A DNA stretch of 64,000 bases from Nocardioides potassii (lineage in GTDB: Bacteria; Actinomycetota; Actinomycetes; Propionibacteriales; Nocardioidaceae), in assembly GCF_021648885.1 (NCBI RefSeq), contig NZ_JAKJHZ010000003.1, positions 1 through 64,000 on the forward strand, given 5' to 3'. The notes beneath the pieces are model-generated. The model was not told the origin of the DNA, ran no database searches, and saw only the letters and a program-made list of their open reading frames with translations. A program made the translations under genes and the position numbers. Numbering within the stretch: the stretch's first letter is position 1; every line of letters begins with the position of its first letter. Shown here one piece after another: positions 52,973-61,829 of this stretch.

Positions 52973-53653
52973 GTGAGTGACCTCATCGACACCACTGAGA
53001 TGTACCTCCGCACGATCTACGAGCTCGTCGAGGAGGACATCGTCCCGCTGCGCGCGCGGATCGCGGAGCGGCTGCACCAGTCGGGTCCGACGGTGTCGCA
53101 GACGGTGGCACGGATGGAGCGCGACGGGTTGCTGACGGTCGAGGGCGACCGCCACCTCGAGCTCACCGAGGAGGGCCAGCTCCTGGCGACCCGGGTGATG
53201 CGCAAGCACCGGCTCGCCGAGCGGCTGCTGACCGACGTCATCGGCCTCGACTGGGAGCTGGTGCACGTCGAGGCCTGCCGCTGGGAGCACGTGATGTCCG
53301 AGACCGTCGAGCGGCGGCTGCTCGAGCTGCTCGACCACCCCACCGAGTCGCCGTACGGCAACCCGATCCCGGGGCTCGAGGAGCTCGGCGACACGACCGG
53401 CGAGGAGTTCATGACCGACGTCGAGCCGCTCTCCGACGCCGCCGTCGCGGAGGACCAGCTGGTCCACGTCAAGCGGATCTCCGAGGAGATGCAGAAGGAC
53501 GAGGAGCTGATGGGCATGCTCCGCCGCGTCGGCGCGCTGCCCGGCAAGACCGTCACCATCGCCCGGACCGACGAGGGCATCCTGATCGGCTCCGGCGGCG
53601 AGACCGCCGAGCTCGTGGTCGAGGCCGCGGAGCACATCTTCGTCCGCCGCTGA
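52973..53653 (+). CDS. DtxR/IdeR-family metal-dependent regulator
   Basis: This 226-residue protein starts SDLIDTTEMYLRTIYELVEE. The helix-turn-helix follows (ARIAERLHQSGPTVSQTVAR, then MERDGLL), then the metal-binding dimer domain with EVEACRWEHVMSE-like C-x-x-x-x-H-x-x-S (here HVEACRWEHVMS) and a C-terminal SH3-like domain (LPGKTVTIARTDEGILIG). It matches IdeR/DtxR iron regulators in length and order. GTG at 52,973 (AACAAT seven bases upstream) is preferred over ATG at 52,964. Confidence 0.93.
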   Translation: MSDLIDTTEMYLRTIYELVEEDIVPLRARIAERLHQSGPTVSQTVARMERDGLLTVEGDRHLELTEEGQLLATRVMRKHRLAERLLTDVIGLDWELVHVEACRWEHVMSETVERRLLELLDHPTESPYGNPIPGLEELGDTTGEEFMTDVEPLSDAAVAEDQLVHVKRISEEMQKDEELMGMLRRVGALPGKTVTIARTDEGILIGSGGETAELVVEAAEHIFVRR

Positions 53654-53709
53654 CGGTCCGGGAGCGGTCGGCGGCGGTGGCTGGAGTCACCGGATGTCCG
53701 GTGACCACA

Positions 53710-53743
53710 ACGGTTGTCAGCCGAGATCTAGGCCGACAACCGT
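53710..53743. terminator. Bidirectional hairpin that spans the sirtuin stop codon
   Basis: ACGGTTGTC (53,710-53,718) pairs with GACAACCGT (53,735-53,743), and the stem extends inward by three more pairs across one mismatch, with an eight-base loop. It lies between convergent dtxR and sirtuin genes; the sirtuin stop (53,728-53,730) is within it. Confidence 0.65.
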
Positions 53744-54609
53744 AGGACTCGGTCACGAAGCTCGCCCAGGAACTCGCTGCACCCCACCTCGAGCTTGTAC
53801 GACGCCAGCGCATCACCCCGGGTCGCACCGCGGTTGACGATGACGATCGGCGTCCCTCCGGCGGCCGCGCGCTTGACGAACCGCAGCCCGCTCATGACCG
53901 TCAGCGACGAGCCGGCGACCAGCAGCGCCCCGCTCGTGCCGAGGGCCTCGACGGCGGCGTAGCAGCGGGCGACCCGGTCGGGTGGGACGTTCTCGCCGAA
54001 GAACACGACGTCCGGCTTGAGCGGCCCGCCGCACCCGCAGGTCGGGACGACGAAGTCCTCGGTCTCGTCGAGCTCCACGTCGCCGTCGGGCTTGGTCATC
54101 GCCGAGCCGTGCCGCTCGATCCACCCGGGGTTGAGCTCGTCGAGCACCCGCTCGAGCGCCGCGCGCGACGACGTCTCGCGGCAGGCCAGGCAGATGACGT
54201 CGGCGACCCGGCCGTGGAGCGCCACCATCCGCTGCGAGCCCGCGGCCTCGTGGAGGCCGTCGACGTTCTGCGTGATGAGGAGGAGGGGGTCGAGGGCGGC
54301 CAGCGCCCGGTGTCCGTCGTTGGGCTCGGCGCGGCCCATCCGCCGCCAGCCGACGTGGCTGCGCGCCCAGTAGCGGCGCTGCGCCTCGGGCGTGGCGACG
54401 AACTCCTGGTAGGTCATCGGCGCGCGCACCGGCGCCCCCGGCCCGCGGTAGTCCGGGATGCCCGAGTCCGTCGACAGCCCCGCGCCGGTCAGGACCACCA
54501 GCGTCCGCCCGGCGAGCAGGTCGAGCGCGGCCTCGGTGGTCGCGGGATCGGTCTCGCGGGCCGACGACTCGGCCGGCGCGACGGCGTACGACGAGCGGCT
54601 CAGCGTCAC
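53728..54609 (-). CDS. NAD-dependent protein deacylase (sirtuin)
   Basis: This 293-residue enzyme of the SIR2 family has LTGAGLSTDSGIPDYRG (residues 40-56), ITQNVDGLHEAAG (112-124), the catalytic His132 in ALHGR and a zinc site formed by C140/C143 and a C-x-C pair in VPTCGCGG. VFFGENVPPD and VAGSSLTVMSG complete the NAD pocket. It removes acyl groups from lysines. GTG at 54,609 overlaps the stop of a DUF2277 gene (GTGA), so the two are coupled. Confidence 0.93.
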   Translation of the reverse strand: MTLSRSSYAVAPAESSARETDPATTEAALDLLAGRTLVVLTGAGLSTDSGIPDYRGPGAPVRAPMTYQEFVATPEAQRRYWARSHVGWRRMGRAEPNDGHRALAALDPLLLITQNVDGLHEAAGSQRMVALHGRVADVICLACRETSSRAALERVLDELNPGWIERHGSAMTKPDGDVELDETEDFVVPTCGCGGPLKPDVVFFGENVPPDRVARCYAAVEALGTSGALLVAGSSLTVMSGLRFVKRAAAGGTPIVIVNRGATRGDALASYKLEVGCSEFLGELRDRVLRLSA

Positions 54610-54875
54610 GTGCCGTACCGCAGCCGCGCCCGGGCCTTCGCCTTCTCCGCCTCGACCTCGCGGTTCTTCGGCGGCGCGGTCGTCACGAGGTCCTCGAGCA
54701 GGTGCTCGGTGATGTGGGCGATCTCCTTCACCGCGGCGTAGAACGCGGCCTCGTTGGCCTGTGACGGCTTGGTCGTCCCGGCGACCTTGCGCACGTACTG
54801 CAGCGCGGCGGCCGTCACCTCGTCGCTCGTTGCGGGCGGCTCGAAGTTGTTCAGCGGGCGGATGTTGCGGCACAT
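54606..54875 (-). CDS. DUF2277 family protein
   Basis: This 89-residue protein starts MCRNIRPLNNFEPPATSDEV and contains ALQYVRKVAGTTKPSQANEA, the conserved DUF2277 pattern, ending in a basic stretch. Function is unknown. It is translated ahead of, and overlapping, the sirtuin gene. ATG at 54,875 follows TACGGT and six bases, so it is probably leaderless. Confidence 0.85.
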   Translation of the reverse strand: MCRNIRPLNNFEPPATSDEVTAAALQYVRKVAGTTKPSQANEAAFYAAVKEIAHITEHLLEDLVTTAPPKNREVEAEKAKARARLRYGT

Positions 54876-54881
54876 GTGGCC

Positions 54882-54887
54882 ACCGTA
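54882..54887 (-). promoter_or_regulatory. -10 box TACGGT for a leaderless start
   Basis: On the minus strand TACGGT, six bases, then the ATG at 54,875. Confidence 0.5.
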
Positions 54888-54903
54888 CGTCGACGGCGTG
54901 GCA

Positions 54904-55195
54904 GGTTTCGAGGCTCGCTGCGCTCGCACCTCAACCAGCAATGGCAGATCATCCGCTGGTCGAGGAGGGAGGCGGAGACCTTGGGTCTCGTGACGGGCGC
55001 GGGGCGCCCTCCTCGACCAGCGGTGGTCCCGAGCGGTGATGCCGCTGGTCGAGGAGGGACGGAGTCCCGTCACGAGACCGAGGAACGGCGAGAACCTCGG
55101 TCTCGTGACGGGCGCGGGGCGCCCTCCTCGACCAGCGGGTGGTCCCGAGCGGTGATGCCGCTGGTCGAGGAGGGACGGAGTCCCGTCACGAGACC
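54904..55195. repeat. Cluster of dispersed palindromic repeats (324-bp gene-free region)
   Basis: 54,904-54,936 is the exact reverse complement of the REP-like arm at 40,591-40,623. The element with CCGCTGGTCGAGGAGGG and CGTCACGAGACC arms follows. A unit of 96-97 bases at 54,984-55,079 is repeated at 55,099-55,195 with one extra G. Each unit holds the element in both orientations and can form a long hairpin. No gene is seen between 54,876 and 55,199. Confidence 0.88.
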
Positions 55196-55199
55196 GGAC

Positions 55200-57067
55200 C
55201 TAGACGGTGAAGAAGGAGACGTCCTCGCCGGTCACGAGGGCGACCCTGCCCGAGGCGAGCGGCACGAGCCGTACCTGGGCGACGTCGCTGCCGCGCTCGA
55301 CCTCGACCATCCGGTTGGTCATCGAGCCGTCGTCGAGGGACAGGACCGAGACCCAGCCGGTGGTGCCGTCCCAGCCCTGGGAGACGACGGTGAGCGCGAC
55401 GCGCTGCTCGGGAAGCCAGGTGAACTGGCGCGGGTCGCCGGCCGCGCCGGCCCACGTGTCCCGGTCGTAGCGGACGACGTCGATCCGGCGCGGATCGGTC
55501 AGGTCGGTGACGTCGAAGAGCGCCGCCTGTGCGCCACGGGTGACGCCGGAAGGCGTCGCGTCCTGGCCCATCCCGATGAGGCGGTGCTCGCCGAGCGGAT
55601 GGAGGTACTCGGAGAAGCCGGGGATCTTCAGCTCACCGAGCAGCCGCGGCGCGGCCGGGTCGCTCAGGTCGATCGCGTAGAGCGGGTCGGTCTGCCGGAA
55701 GGTCACCACGATCGCGAGGTCGTCGAACCATCGCACCGACGTGATCTGCTCGTCGACACCGAGGTCGTCGACCAGGCCCTCCTCGACGAGGGAGGCGCCG
55801 TCCTCGCGCAGGGTGACGACCGAGTTGGAGTTCCCCGTCTCGCTGCTCGGCCCCACGGCCACCCGCAGCGAACCGCCGACGGCGTCCATCGACCAGCGGT
55901 CCGCGATGGTGCCCTCGACCTCACCCGAGGCGACGTACGTCGTCCCGGTCCCGTCGAGCGCGAAGGCGTAGAGCGGCGTCGTCCCGGTCGCCATGCTGCC
56001 CGGGAACGGACGACCGCAGTCCGGGCAGTCGCCCCAGAAGCCCCAGCTCGGGCCGCCGGCGGCCAGGTAGAAGCGGTCGGTGGAGAAGTACGACGTCTCA
56101 CTGTCCGTCGCGACCGCTGTCGTGGTCCGGTCCGTCGGGGCGGCCGGGTCGAAGGCGACCACGGTCGTCGTGCCGAGCGGAGCCGCCTCGTCGGCGGGCA
56201 CGGCCACGTCCGCGCAGTCGACCAGCGGCTGGCCGTCGACCGTCGGCACCCAGTCGGACAGCGTGGTCCCCCGCACCACCGCGCGGTTGTGCAGCGTCGC
56301 GCGGACCTGCCCGAAGGTCCCGCTGGGGGACGAGAAGTCGAGCGCGGGCAGACCCGTCTGCAGCACCACGCGTACGACGTCTCCGTGCAGGCGGACCGCC
56401 GAGGCACGTCCCGTGGCGGTGGTCGCGTCGACGACCGTGGGCGAGGTCGGGTCGGCGAGGTCGACGGTGGTGATCGTCGTCGACAGTCCGTCGGTCGAGG
56501 TGCCGAGCACCACCGCGCGACCGCCGACCAGGAGCAGCTCCCCGCCCGGGTCGCCGGGGTAGCCGGTGCCGCGGGCGTCCTCGATCCGGGTCGTCGACAG
56601 CAGGGCCGGCTCCTCGCCCGAGACGTCGTAGGCCAGGAGCTCGCCGTCGCGCATCCGCACCAGCAGCGGTCCGGCGACCTTCACCACGTCGGACTCGTCG
56701 ACACCCAGCTCCTGGACGTTGGTGCCCGACTCGTTGCTCTCCGAGCGCGACGTGGTCACCGTGGAGCCGGCCGAGCGCTCCACGCCGTCGGGGAGGAGGC
56801 GTCGGAGCCGGCAGCGGAGTCGAACATGACGATGCCCGAGCCCCATCCGTAGGGCCCGACCTGCTCGAGACCCCGCTCGACGTAGGAGTCGAGCAGCTCG
56901 TCGCAGCTCGGCGTGGCAGTGAGGTCCGCGTTGGCGAGCACGAGGGGCGGCGCGACGACCGGCGGCACGTTCGGCTCGTGGCCCGCGCCCAGTGCGTAGC
57001 CCGCGCCGACCGCCGCGGCGAGGGAAGCCACGGCTGCCACGCCACCGACAAGAGTGCGGATGCTCAT
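55200..57067 (-). pseudogene. Secreted beta-propeller protein gene with a one-base frameshift
   Basis: The intended product is a secreted protein of about 620 residues with a C-terminal beta-propeller (COG4880-like). The N-terminus, from ATG at 57,067, has a signal peptide (IRTLVGGVAAVASLAAAVGA) and then CDELLDSYVERGLEQVGPYG, ending SDASS. The continuation DGVERSAGSTVTTSRSES is in another frame, joined near 56,790 where the coding strand reads CCTCCTCCCCGAC. One more C in that run would restore the frame. The propeller repeats (VQELGVDESDVVKV, YAIDLSDPAAPRLLGELKIP, FDVTDLTDP) are intact to the stop at 55,200. It may be a sequencing error or a recent mutation. Confidence 0.72.
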
Positions 57068-57119
57068 GGCCGTGGGACGCCGGGCGGGAGAGCGCGGTTC
57101 CGCGTGGCACGATGGCGCG

Positions 57120-58292
57120 ATGAGCGCCGCCCCAGGAGAACGTGACCTCGACATCGTGCTCTTCGGGGCCACTGGCTTCACCGGCGGGCTGACCGCCGAC
57201 TACCTCGCCGAGCACGCGCCCGCCGGGCTGCGCTGGGCGATCGCCGGCCGCAACGCCGACAAGCTCGAGGCCGTACGACGTCGCTTGGCCGATGCCGCGG
57301 GCGCGGACGTCGAGGTGCTGGTGGCCGACGCCAGCGACCCTGCCGCGCTGTCCGACGTGGCCCGTCGTACCCGCGTCGTGATCACCACCATCGGCCCCTA
57401 CCTCGAGCACGGCGGCCCGCTGGTCGCCGCGTGCGCCGAGGCCGGCACCGACTACGTCGACCTGACCGGCGAGCCCGAGTTCGTGGACCAGACCTACCTG
57501 GCCCACCACCAGACCGCGGTGCGCACCGGCGCGCGGCTCGTCCACGCGTGCGGGTTCGACTCGGTCCCGCACGACCTCGGCGCCTACTTCACCGTCCAGC
57601 AGCTGCCGTCGGACCAGCCGATCACGCTGCGCGGCGTGGTCCGCTCGGCCGGCACCTTCTCCGGCGGCACGTTCCACTCCGCGCTCAACCAGTTCGCCCG
57701 CGCCAGGGAGATGAAGAAGACCTACGCCGCCCGACGGCGCGCGGAGGGTCGCCCCGAGGGCCGGTCGTCGCGATCGGTCGGCGGCACGCCGCACCGCGAC
57801 CCGGTGCTCGGCTACTGGCTGCTCCCGCTGCCGACGATCGACCCGATCATCGTCGCCCGCAGCGGCGCCGCGCTTCCGGCGTACGGCCCGGAGTTCCGCT
57901 ACTCGCACTGGGCCGGCACCAAGACGCTGCGCTACGCGGTCGGGGGTGCCGCGGGGGTCGGCGCCCTGACGGTCGCGGCCCAGGTGCCGCCGCTGCGCGA
58001 CTTCCTCAAGAGCAGGGTGCCGCAGGGGTCCGGCCCCGACGCGGCCAAGCGCGACCGCTCGTGGTTCACCGTCGACTTCGTCGGTGAGGGCGGCGGCCGG
58101 ACGGTGCGCACGAAGGTGTCGGGCGGCGACCCCGGCTACACCGAGACGGCCAAGATGCTGTCCGAGGCCGCCCTGTGCCTAGCCTTCGACGACAACCCGG
58201 AGACCTCCGGCCAGGTGACGCCTGCGGTCGCGATGGGCGACGCGCTGCTGGCCCGGTTGCAGGCCGCGGGCATCCGGTTCGAGACGGTCTGA
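57120..58292 (+). CDS. Saccharopine dehydrogenase-like / trans-acting enoyl reductase family protein
   Basis: This 390-residue protein has an N-terminal Rossmann domain: DIVLFGATGFTGGLTADYLA with the NAD(P)-binding GxTGxxG, then WAIAGRNADKL and TTIGPYLEHGGPLVAACAEA. ACGFDSVPHDLGAYF and the C-terminal GDPGYTETAKMLSEAAL are typical of the family that includes mycobacterial Rv2449c/trans-acting enoyl reductases. It probably reduces a lipid-type substrate. ATG at 57,120 lies six bases after CACGAT; an upstream frame from 57,054 is less likely. Confidence 0.88.
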   Translation: MSAAPGERDLDIVLFGATGFTGGLTADYLAEHAPAGLRWAIAGRNADKLEAVRRRLADAAGADVEVLVADASDPAALSDVARRTRVVITTIGPYLEHGGPLVAACAEAGTDYVDLTGEPEFVDQTYLAHHQTAVRTGARLVHACGFDSVPHDLGAYFTVQQLPSDQPITLRGVVRSAGTFSGGTFHSALNQFARAREMKKTYAARRRAEGRPEGRSSRSVGGTPHRDPVLGYWLLPLPTIDPIIVARSGAALPAYGPEFRYSHWAGTKTLRYAVGGAAGVGALTVAAQVPPLRDFLKSRVPQGSGPDAAKRDRSWFTVDFVGEGGGRTVRTKVSGGDPGYTETAKMLSEAALCLAFDDNPETSGQVTPAVAMGDALLARLQAAGIRFETV

Positions 58293-58406
58293 CCACCTCG
58301 CCCCACCCCTGCTGACAGCCCGGTGAGCGTGGGCGGATGAATTACACAATTGTTCTTCATCCATCGGCGTGGCGGCCTTGACAGATCGCTCCTACGATCT
58401 CTCTTT

Positions 58407-60092
58407 GTGTCTCGTCTGCCCCTCTCGTCACACCAGTCACAGCAGTCCCAGCGCCCTGCGGGAGTGCTGCGGTCGGTGACGTCCTGGGTCGGTCGGACCA
58501 CGCGTCTGGCGGTCGGGGCGCTCGCGCTCGTCCTGCTGGTCACCCCCACGACCACCGGCCGGGTCCAGCTCGCCACCTCGACGTACCTCTGCACGGGGTA
58601 CGCCGGGTGCCAGGCCGCCGGCTACGGCAACTTCGGGTACCGCACGGCGTCGTCGACGATGTACTGGAAGATGTACGCGGGACACAACTGCACCAACTAC
58701 GTGGCGTACCGGTTGATCCAGTCCGGCATGCCGGCCACGCGGCCCTGGGAGGGCAACGGCAACGCGTCCAACTGGGGCGTGGCGATGGCAAGCATCACCG
58801 ACCAGTCGCCGCGGGTCGGCGCGGTCGCGTGGTACCGCTCGAACGTCTCGCCGGCCGGGTCCAACGGCCACGTGGCCTTCGTGGAGCAGGTCATCTCCGA
58901 CTCCGAGATCATCGTGTCGGAGGACTACTGGGGCGGCGACTTCCACTGGCGCCGCGTGACGAAGACCGGGGGCGGCTGGCCCAGCGGCTTCATCCACTTC
59001 AACGACCGCGTGGTCGAGCCGACCACCCCGCCGGTCATCACCGGCTCGCCGGCCGTCGGGTCGCCGCTCGCGGTCGACCTCGGCGCGTGGACGCCGACTC
59101 CGAGCAGCGTGGCCGTGCGCTGGCTCGCCGACGGGGCCGCGATCCCGGGCGCCACCTCGCCCAGCTACGTCCCGACGCCGGACGTGAAGGGCAAGAGCCT
59201 CACCGCCGAGGTCACGGCCGTGCTCGACGGCTACAACCCCGGGCAGGCCTCCCTGGCCACGGCACCCGTCGCACCCGGGACCTTCCAGCGCACCGCGACG
59301 CCGACGATCCAGGGCACGCCGGAGGTCGGCCAGACCCTGACCCTCACGCCGTCCGCGTGGGCGCCGGAGCCCAGGAAGGTCACGACGCAGTGGTACGCCG
59401 ACGGGGTCGCCCTCGACGGCGCCACCGGCTCGACGCTCGTCCTCGACCGGAGCCACATCGACAAGCGCATCACCGCCCGCACGACAGCCAGCGCCGGAGG
59501 CTTCAAGAAGTCGCGCTCCGTGGCGGCGGAGACCACGCCCGTCCTCGCCAAGGCCGTCTCGATCACCCGGCCCACCGTCGTGCAGGGCGCGGCGAAGGTC
59601 GGCAGCAAGCTCGTGGCGAACGTCGGCGCGGCCCGCCCCACCAACGCCACGGCGTCGTACCGCTGGCTGCGCGACGGCAAGCGGATCTCCGGCACCACGC
59701 GCAACACCTACACGGTCCGCCGCGGCGACGTCGGCCACAGCCTGTCGGTCGAGGTCACCTGGACCAAGCGGTACTTCCGCGACACGGTGGAGAGCGTCGC
59801 GGTGACCGGCCCGGTCATGGCCGTCTCCGACGTGCGGGTCCGCGCGGACGTGAAGCGATCGAAGGTGACGCTCGAGGTCAAGGTCAAGGCTCCCGGGTCG
59901 GCGAAGCCGGCGGGGACGATCGCCGTCACCCTCGGCGGCCGTTCGGTCGAGGCCCAGGTCGTCGACGGGAAGGCGCGGGTCGTCCTCAAGCACCTCAAGT
60001 CGGGCACCAAGCCCCTCGTCGTCCGCTACTCCGGCACCGACCTGGTGCTGCCGGACGTCGCGCGCTCGACGGTGACGGTGGCCGGGCGCTGA
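58407..60092 (+). CDS. Secreted CHAP-domain amidase with Ig-like repeats
   Basis: This 561-residue protein has a hydrophobic signal segment (TTRLAVGALALVLLVTPTTT). The CHAP domain (about 55-190) has the catalytic Cys in AGHNCTNYVAYRL and His in SNGHVAFVEQV, with SEDYWGGDFHW after them. Three repeats follow, each of the type TITGTP-VG--L---G-WTP-P--V---W--DG--I-GAT (from about residues 210, 295 and 385), then an Ig-like-3 domain to the end. It should cleave peptidoglycan cross-bridges or remodel the wall. A longer frame opens at 58,350; GTG at 58,407 is preferred as it shortens an unusual N-terminus. Confidence 0.82.
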   Translation: MSRLPLSSHQSQQSQRPAGVLRSVTSWVGRTTRLAVGALALVLLVTPTTTGRVQLATSTYLCTGYAGCQAAGYGNFGYRTASSTMYWKMYAGHNCTNYVAYRLIQSGMPATRPWEGNGNASNWGVAMASITDQSPRVGAVAWYRSNVSPAGSNGHVAFVEQVISDSEIIVSEDYWGGDFHWRRVTKTGGGWPSGFIHFNDRVVEPTTPPVITGSPAVGSPLAVDLGAWTPTPSSVAVRWLADGAAIPGATSPSYVPTPDVKGKSLTAEVTAVLDGYNPGQASLATAPVAPGTFQRTATPTIQGTPEVGQTLTLTPSAWAPEPRKVTTQWYADGVALDGATGSTLVLDRSHIDKRITARTTASAGGFKKSRSVAAETTPVLAKAVSITRPTVVQGAAKVGSKLVANVGAARPTNATASYRWLRDGKRISGTTRNTYTVRRGDVGHSLSVEVTWTKRYFRDTVESVAVTGPVMAVSDVRVRADVKRSKVTLEVKVKAPGSAKPAGTIAVTLGGRSVEAQVVDGKARVVLKHLKSGTKPLVVRYSGTDLVLPDVARSTVTVAGR

Positions 60093-60116
60093 GGCCGGAC
60101 CAGGCACACTGACGGG

Positions 60117-60527
60117 GTGATCTCCCACGACCTCGCCCGCCGGCTGCACGACGCCGGGCTGACGTGGTCGCCGCGCAACGGGGACACCTTCTGGGTGCCT
60201 GACCGCGAGCTCGACGACACGGTCTTCACCGTCAGCGACATGGTCGTCGAGGTGCGCGACCAGCCGCACGGGCGGGTGCTCGCCTTCAACGGCACCACCG
60301 AGTGGGCGCTCGACGACGTCGACGAGCGCGAGGCCGTGTGGCTGCCCCGCCTCGACCAGCTCCTCGAGCTGCTCGGCCCCGCGTTCGTCAGCCTCACCGC
60401 GCGCTCGGGCGGGTACGTCGTCCGCGTCCGGGCGGCGGACGCCGAGCAGGAGCACGTGGACGTCGGCGCGCAGGACGCGGTGGCCCGCGCCCTGCTGGCG
60501 CTCCTCGACCAGAGCGGCCCGGCCTGA
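60117..60527 (+). CDS. Conserved actinobacterial protein of unknown function
   Basis: This 136-residue protein begins ISHDLARRLHDAGLTWSPRN and has WVPDRELDDTVFTVSDMVVE, VLAFNGTTEWALDDVD and WLPRLDQLLELLG. I recall this as a small, widespread actinobacterial family with no proven role (sometimes labelled, without evidence, as a pilus assembly protein). There is no signal peptide. GTG at 60,117 is six bases from CACACT. Confidence 0.72.
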   Translation: MISHDLARRLHDAGLTWSPRNGDTFWVPDRELDDTVFTVSDMVVEVRDQPHGRVLAFNGTTEWALDDVDEREAVWLPRLDQLLELLGPAFVSLTARSGGYVVRVRAADAEQEHVDVGAQDAVARALLALLDQSGPA

Positions 60528-60534
60528 CCCGGAC

Positions 60535-61347
60535 TCATCCCGCCGGGTCGGTCACCGAGAACACCGGCCACCCGATCTCGGTGCGCCAGCGGGCCGGGTC
60601 GTCGGTGTCACGAGGCCCGACGAGGTAGGTCTCGCGCACCGGTCCGGCGACGGCGAGAGCGTTGGCGACGACCCAGGCGCCGACCTCGCCATAGGTGACG
60701 TCGATGTCGTCGTGGTCCCCGACGTGCGTCGCGACGGCCAGCTCCACGGCCGGCAGCTCGACCGGGTGCACACGCCCCCGACGTGGCGGGTCGTCGGAGG
60801 GCCGGTAGACCAGCGCGTGTCCGCGGCCGACCTCGAAGAGCGCGTTGTCGTACACGCCTCCCGGTGTCGTGACCGGATCGGCGAGGGCGGCGTCGAGCTC
60901 CGCCATGGCGCCGGCGTACCACGCCAGGACGTCGTCGAGCTCGACGTCCGCCTCGACGGCTGCCACGATCGACGAGGGCACCGGCCGCACCTCGACGGCC
61001 ACGGGCGCGGGCTCGGGTGCCAGCAGGCGGCGAAGCGAGCGTACGGCGGCACGGGTCCTGTCGAGCTCTGCTTCCAGCCTGCGCAGGTGCGCGGCCACCA
61101 GCTCGGCGCGCGTCGTGCGGTCCGCTGCTCCAAGGATGCGGTGCACGGTCGCCAGCGGGACGTCGAGCTCGCGCAACCGGTGGATGACCTGGGCGGTGGG
61201 GATCTGGTCGGCGGTGTAGTAGCGGTACCCGCTCAGCCCGTCGACGCGGGCCGGGGCCAGCAGGCCGGCCTCGTGGTAGCGCCGCAGCGTCCGCACGCTC
61301 AGGTGCGTCAGGCGGGCGAACTCCCCGATGCTGAGATGGGTGGACAC
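60535..61347 (-). CDS. MerR-family regulator with GyrI-like effector domain
   Basis: This 270-residue protein has a MerR winged helix (LSIGEFARLTHLSVRTLRRY, HEAGLLAPARVDGLSGYRYY), a coiled-coil (about 90-125) and a C-terminal GyrI-like ligand-binding domain with VEVRPVPSSIVAAVE and WVVANALAVAGP. The BmrR/TipA-like arrangement suggests a multidrug or small-molecule sensor. The frame extends upstream, but GTG at 61,347 is set by its promoter. It is divergent from a SnoaL-like gene that it may also control. Confidence 0.88.
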   Translation of the reverse strand: MSTHLSIGEFARLTHLSVRTLRRYHEAGLLAPARVDGLSGYRYYTADQIPTAQVIHRLRELDVPLATVHRILGAADRTTRAELVAAHLRRLEAELDRTRAAVRSLRRLLAPEPAPVAVEVRPVPSSIVAAVEADVELDDVLAWYAGAMAELDAALADPVTTPGGVYDNALFEVGRGHALVYRPSDDPPRRGRVHPVELPAVELAVATHVGDHDDIDVTYGEVGAWVVANALAVAGPVRETYLVGPRDTDDPARWRTEIGWPVFSVTDPAG

Positions 61348-61353
61348 CCGCGC

Positions 61354-61384
61354 AGTGTGCACTCTCTCCCGGGGGGAGAGTCCA
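61354..61384 (-). promoter_or_regulatory. MerR-type promoter with a 19-bp spacer and palindrome
   Basis: On the minus strand TGGACT (61,384-61,379), a 19-base spacer and CACACT (61,359-61,354) lie six bases before the merR GTG. The spacer contains a near-palindrome with arms ACTCTC and GAGAGT. Overlong 19-bp spacers are the hallmark of MerR-activated promoters. Confidence 0.65.
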
Positions 61385-61389
61385 GTGCT

Positions 61390-61419
61390 TGACCCTCCTG
61401 TGCGGTCAGGCGGGACGGT
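61390..61419 (+). promoter_or_regulatory. Promoter of the SnoaL-like gene
   Basis: TTGACC (61,390-61,395), 18 bases and GACGGT (61,414-61,419) precede the ATG at 61,426 by six bases, consistent with a leaderless transcript next to the MerR site. Confidence 0.45.
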
Positions 61420-61425
61420 CGTTGC

Positions 61426-61785
61426 ATGACCACTCACACGAACATCCAGGACATCAGCCTCGACGAGCTGCCGGCGACGATCCGTGCGTTCCTCGCGGCC
61501 CACACCGTCCGCGAGGCGGACGCCGCCCTCCGCACGTTCACCCACGACCCGGTGGTCGTCGACCAGGACGAGACCTTCAGCGGCACCGAGGAGGTGTCCG
61601 ACTTCCTGCGCAACGCCGGGGCCGAGTTCACCTACACGACCGAGCTCGTCTCGGCGCGGCGCGAGGACGCGACCCACTACGTCGTCGTCAACCACATCGA
61701 GGGCGACTTCCCCGGAGGCGTCGCGGACCTCCACTACCGGTTCACCCTCACCGGCGACCTCATCAGCGAGCTGCGCATCGGCTGA
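61426..61785 (+). CDS. SnoaL-like (NTF2-fold) protein
   Basis: This 119-residue protein has the cone-shaped NTF2 fold pattern: helix (LPATIRAFLAAHTVREADAA), the FTHDPVVVDQDETFSG strand-turn and the final LHYRFTLTGDLISELRIG. Members include polyketide cyclases, isomerases and binding proteins; no catalytic residue can be assigned here. It may be the target of the divergent MerR regulator. Confidence 0.85.
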   Translation: MTTHTNIQDISLDELPATIRAFLAAHTVREADAALRTFTHDPVVVDQDETFSGTEEVSDFLRNAGAEFTYTTELVSARREDATHYVVVNHIEGDFPGGVADLHYRFTLTGDLISELRIG

Positions 61786-61829
61786 CGTGTCGGGCGGGGC
61801 CGCCGCTGCTGCTGCCGGAACGCCGACGA

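Noticed and set aside
49985..53653. A 1222-codon open frame on the plus strand
   Set aside because: Only its end is the DtxR gene. The rest is the antisense of the GH13 and thioesterase-like genes and is Arg/Gly/Val-rich without domains, as expected for shadow frames in GC-rich DNA.
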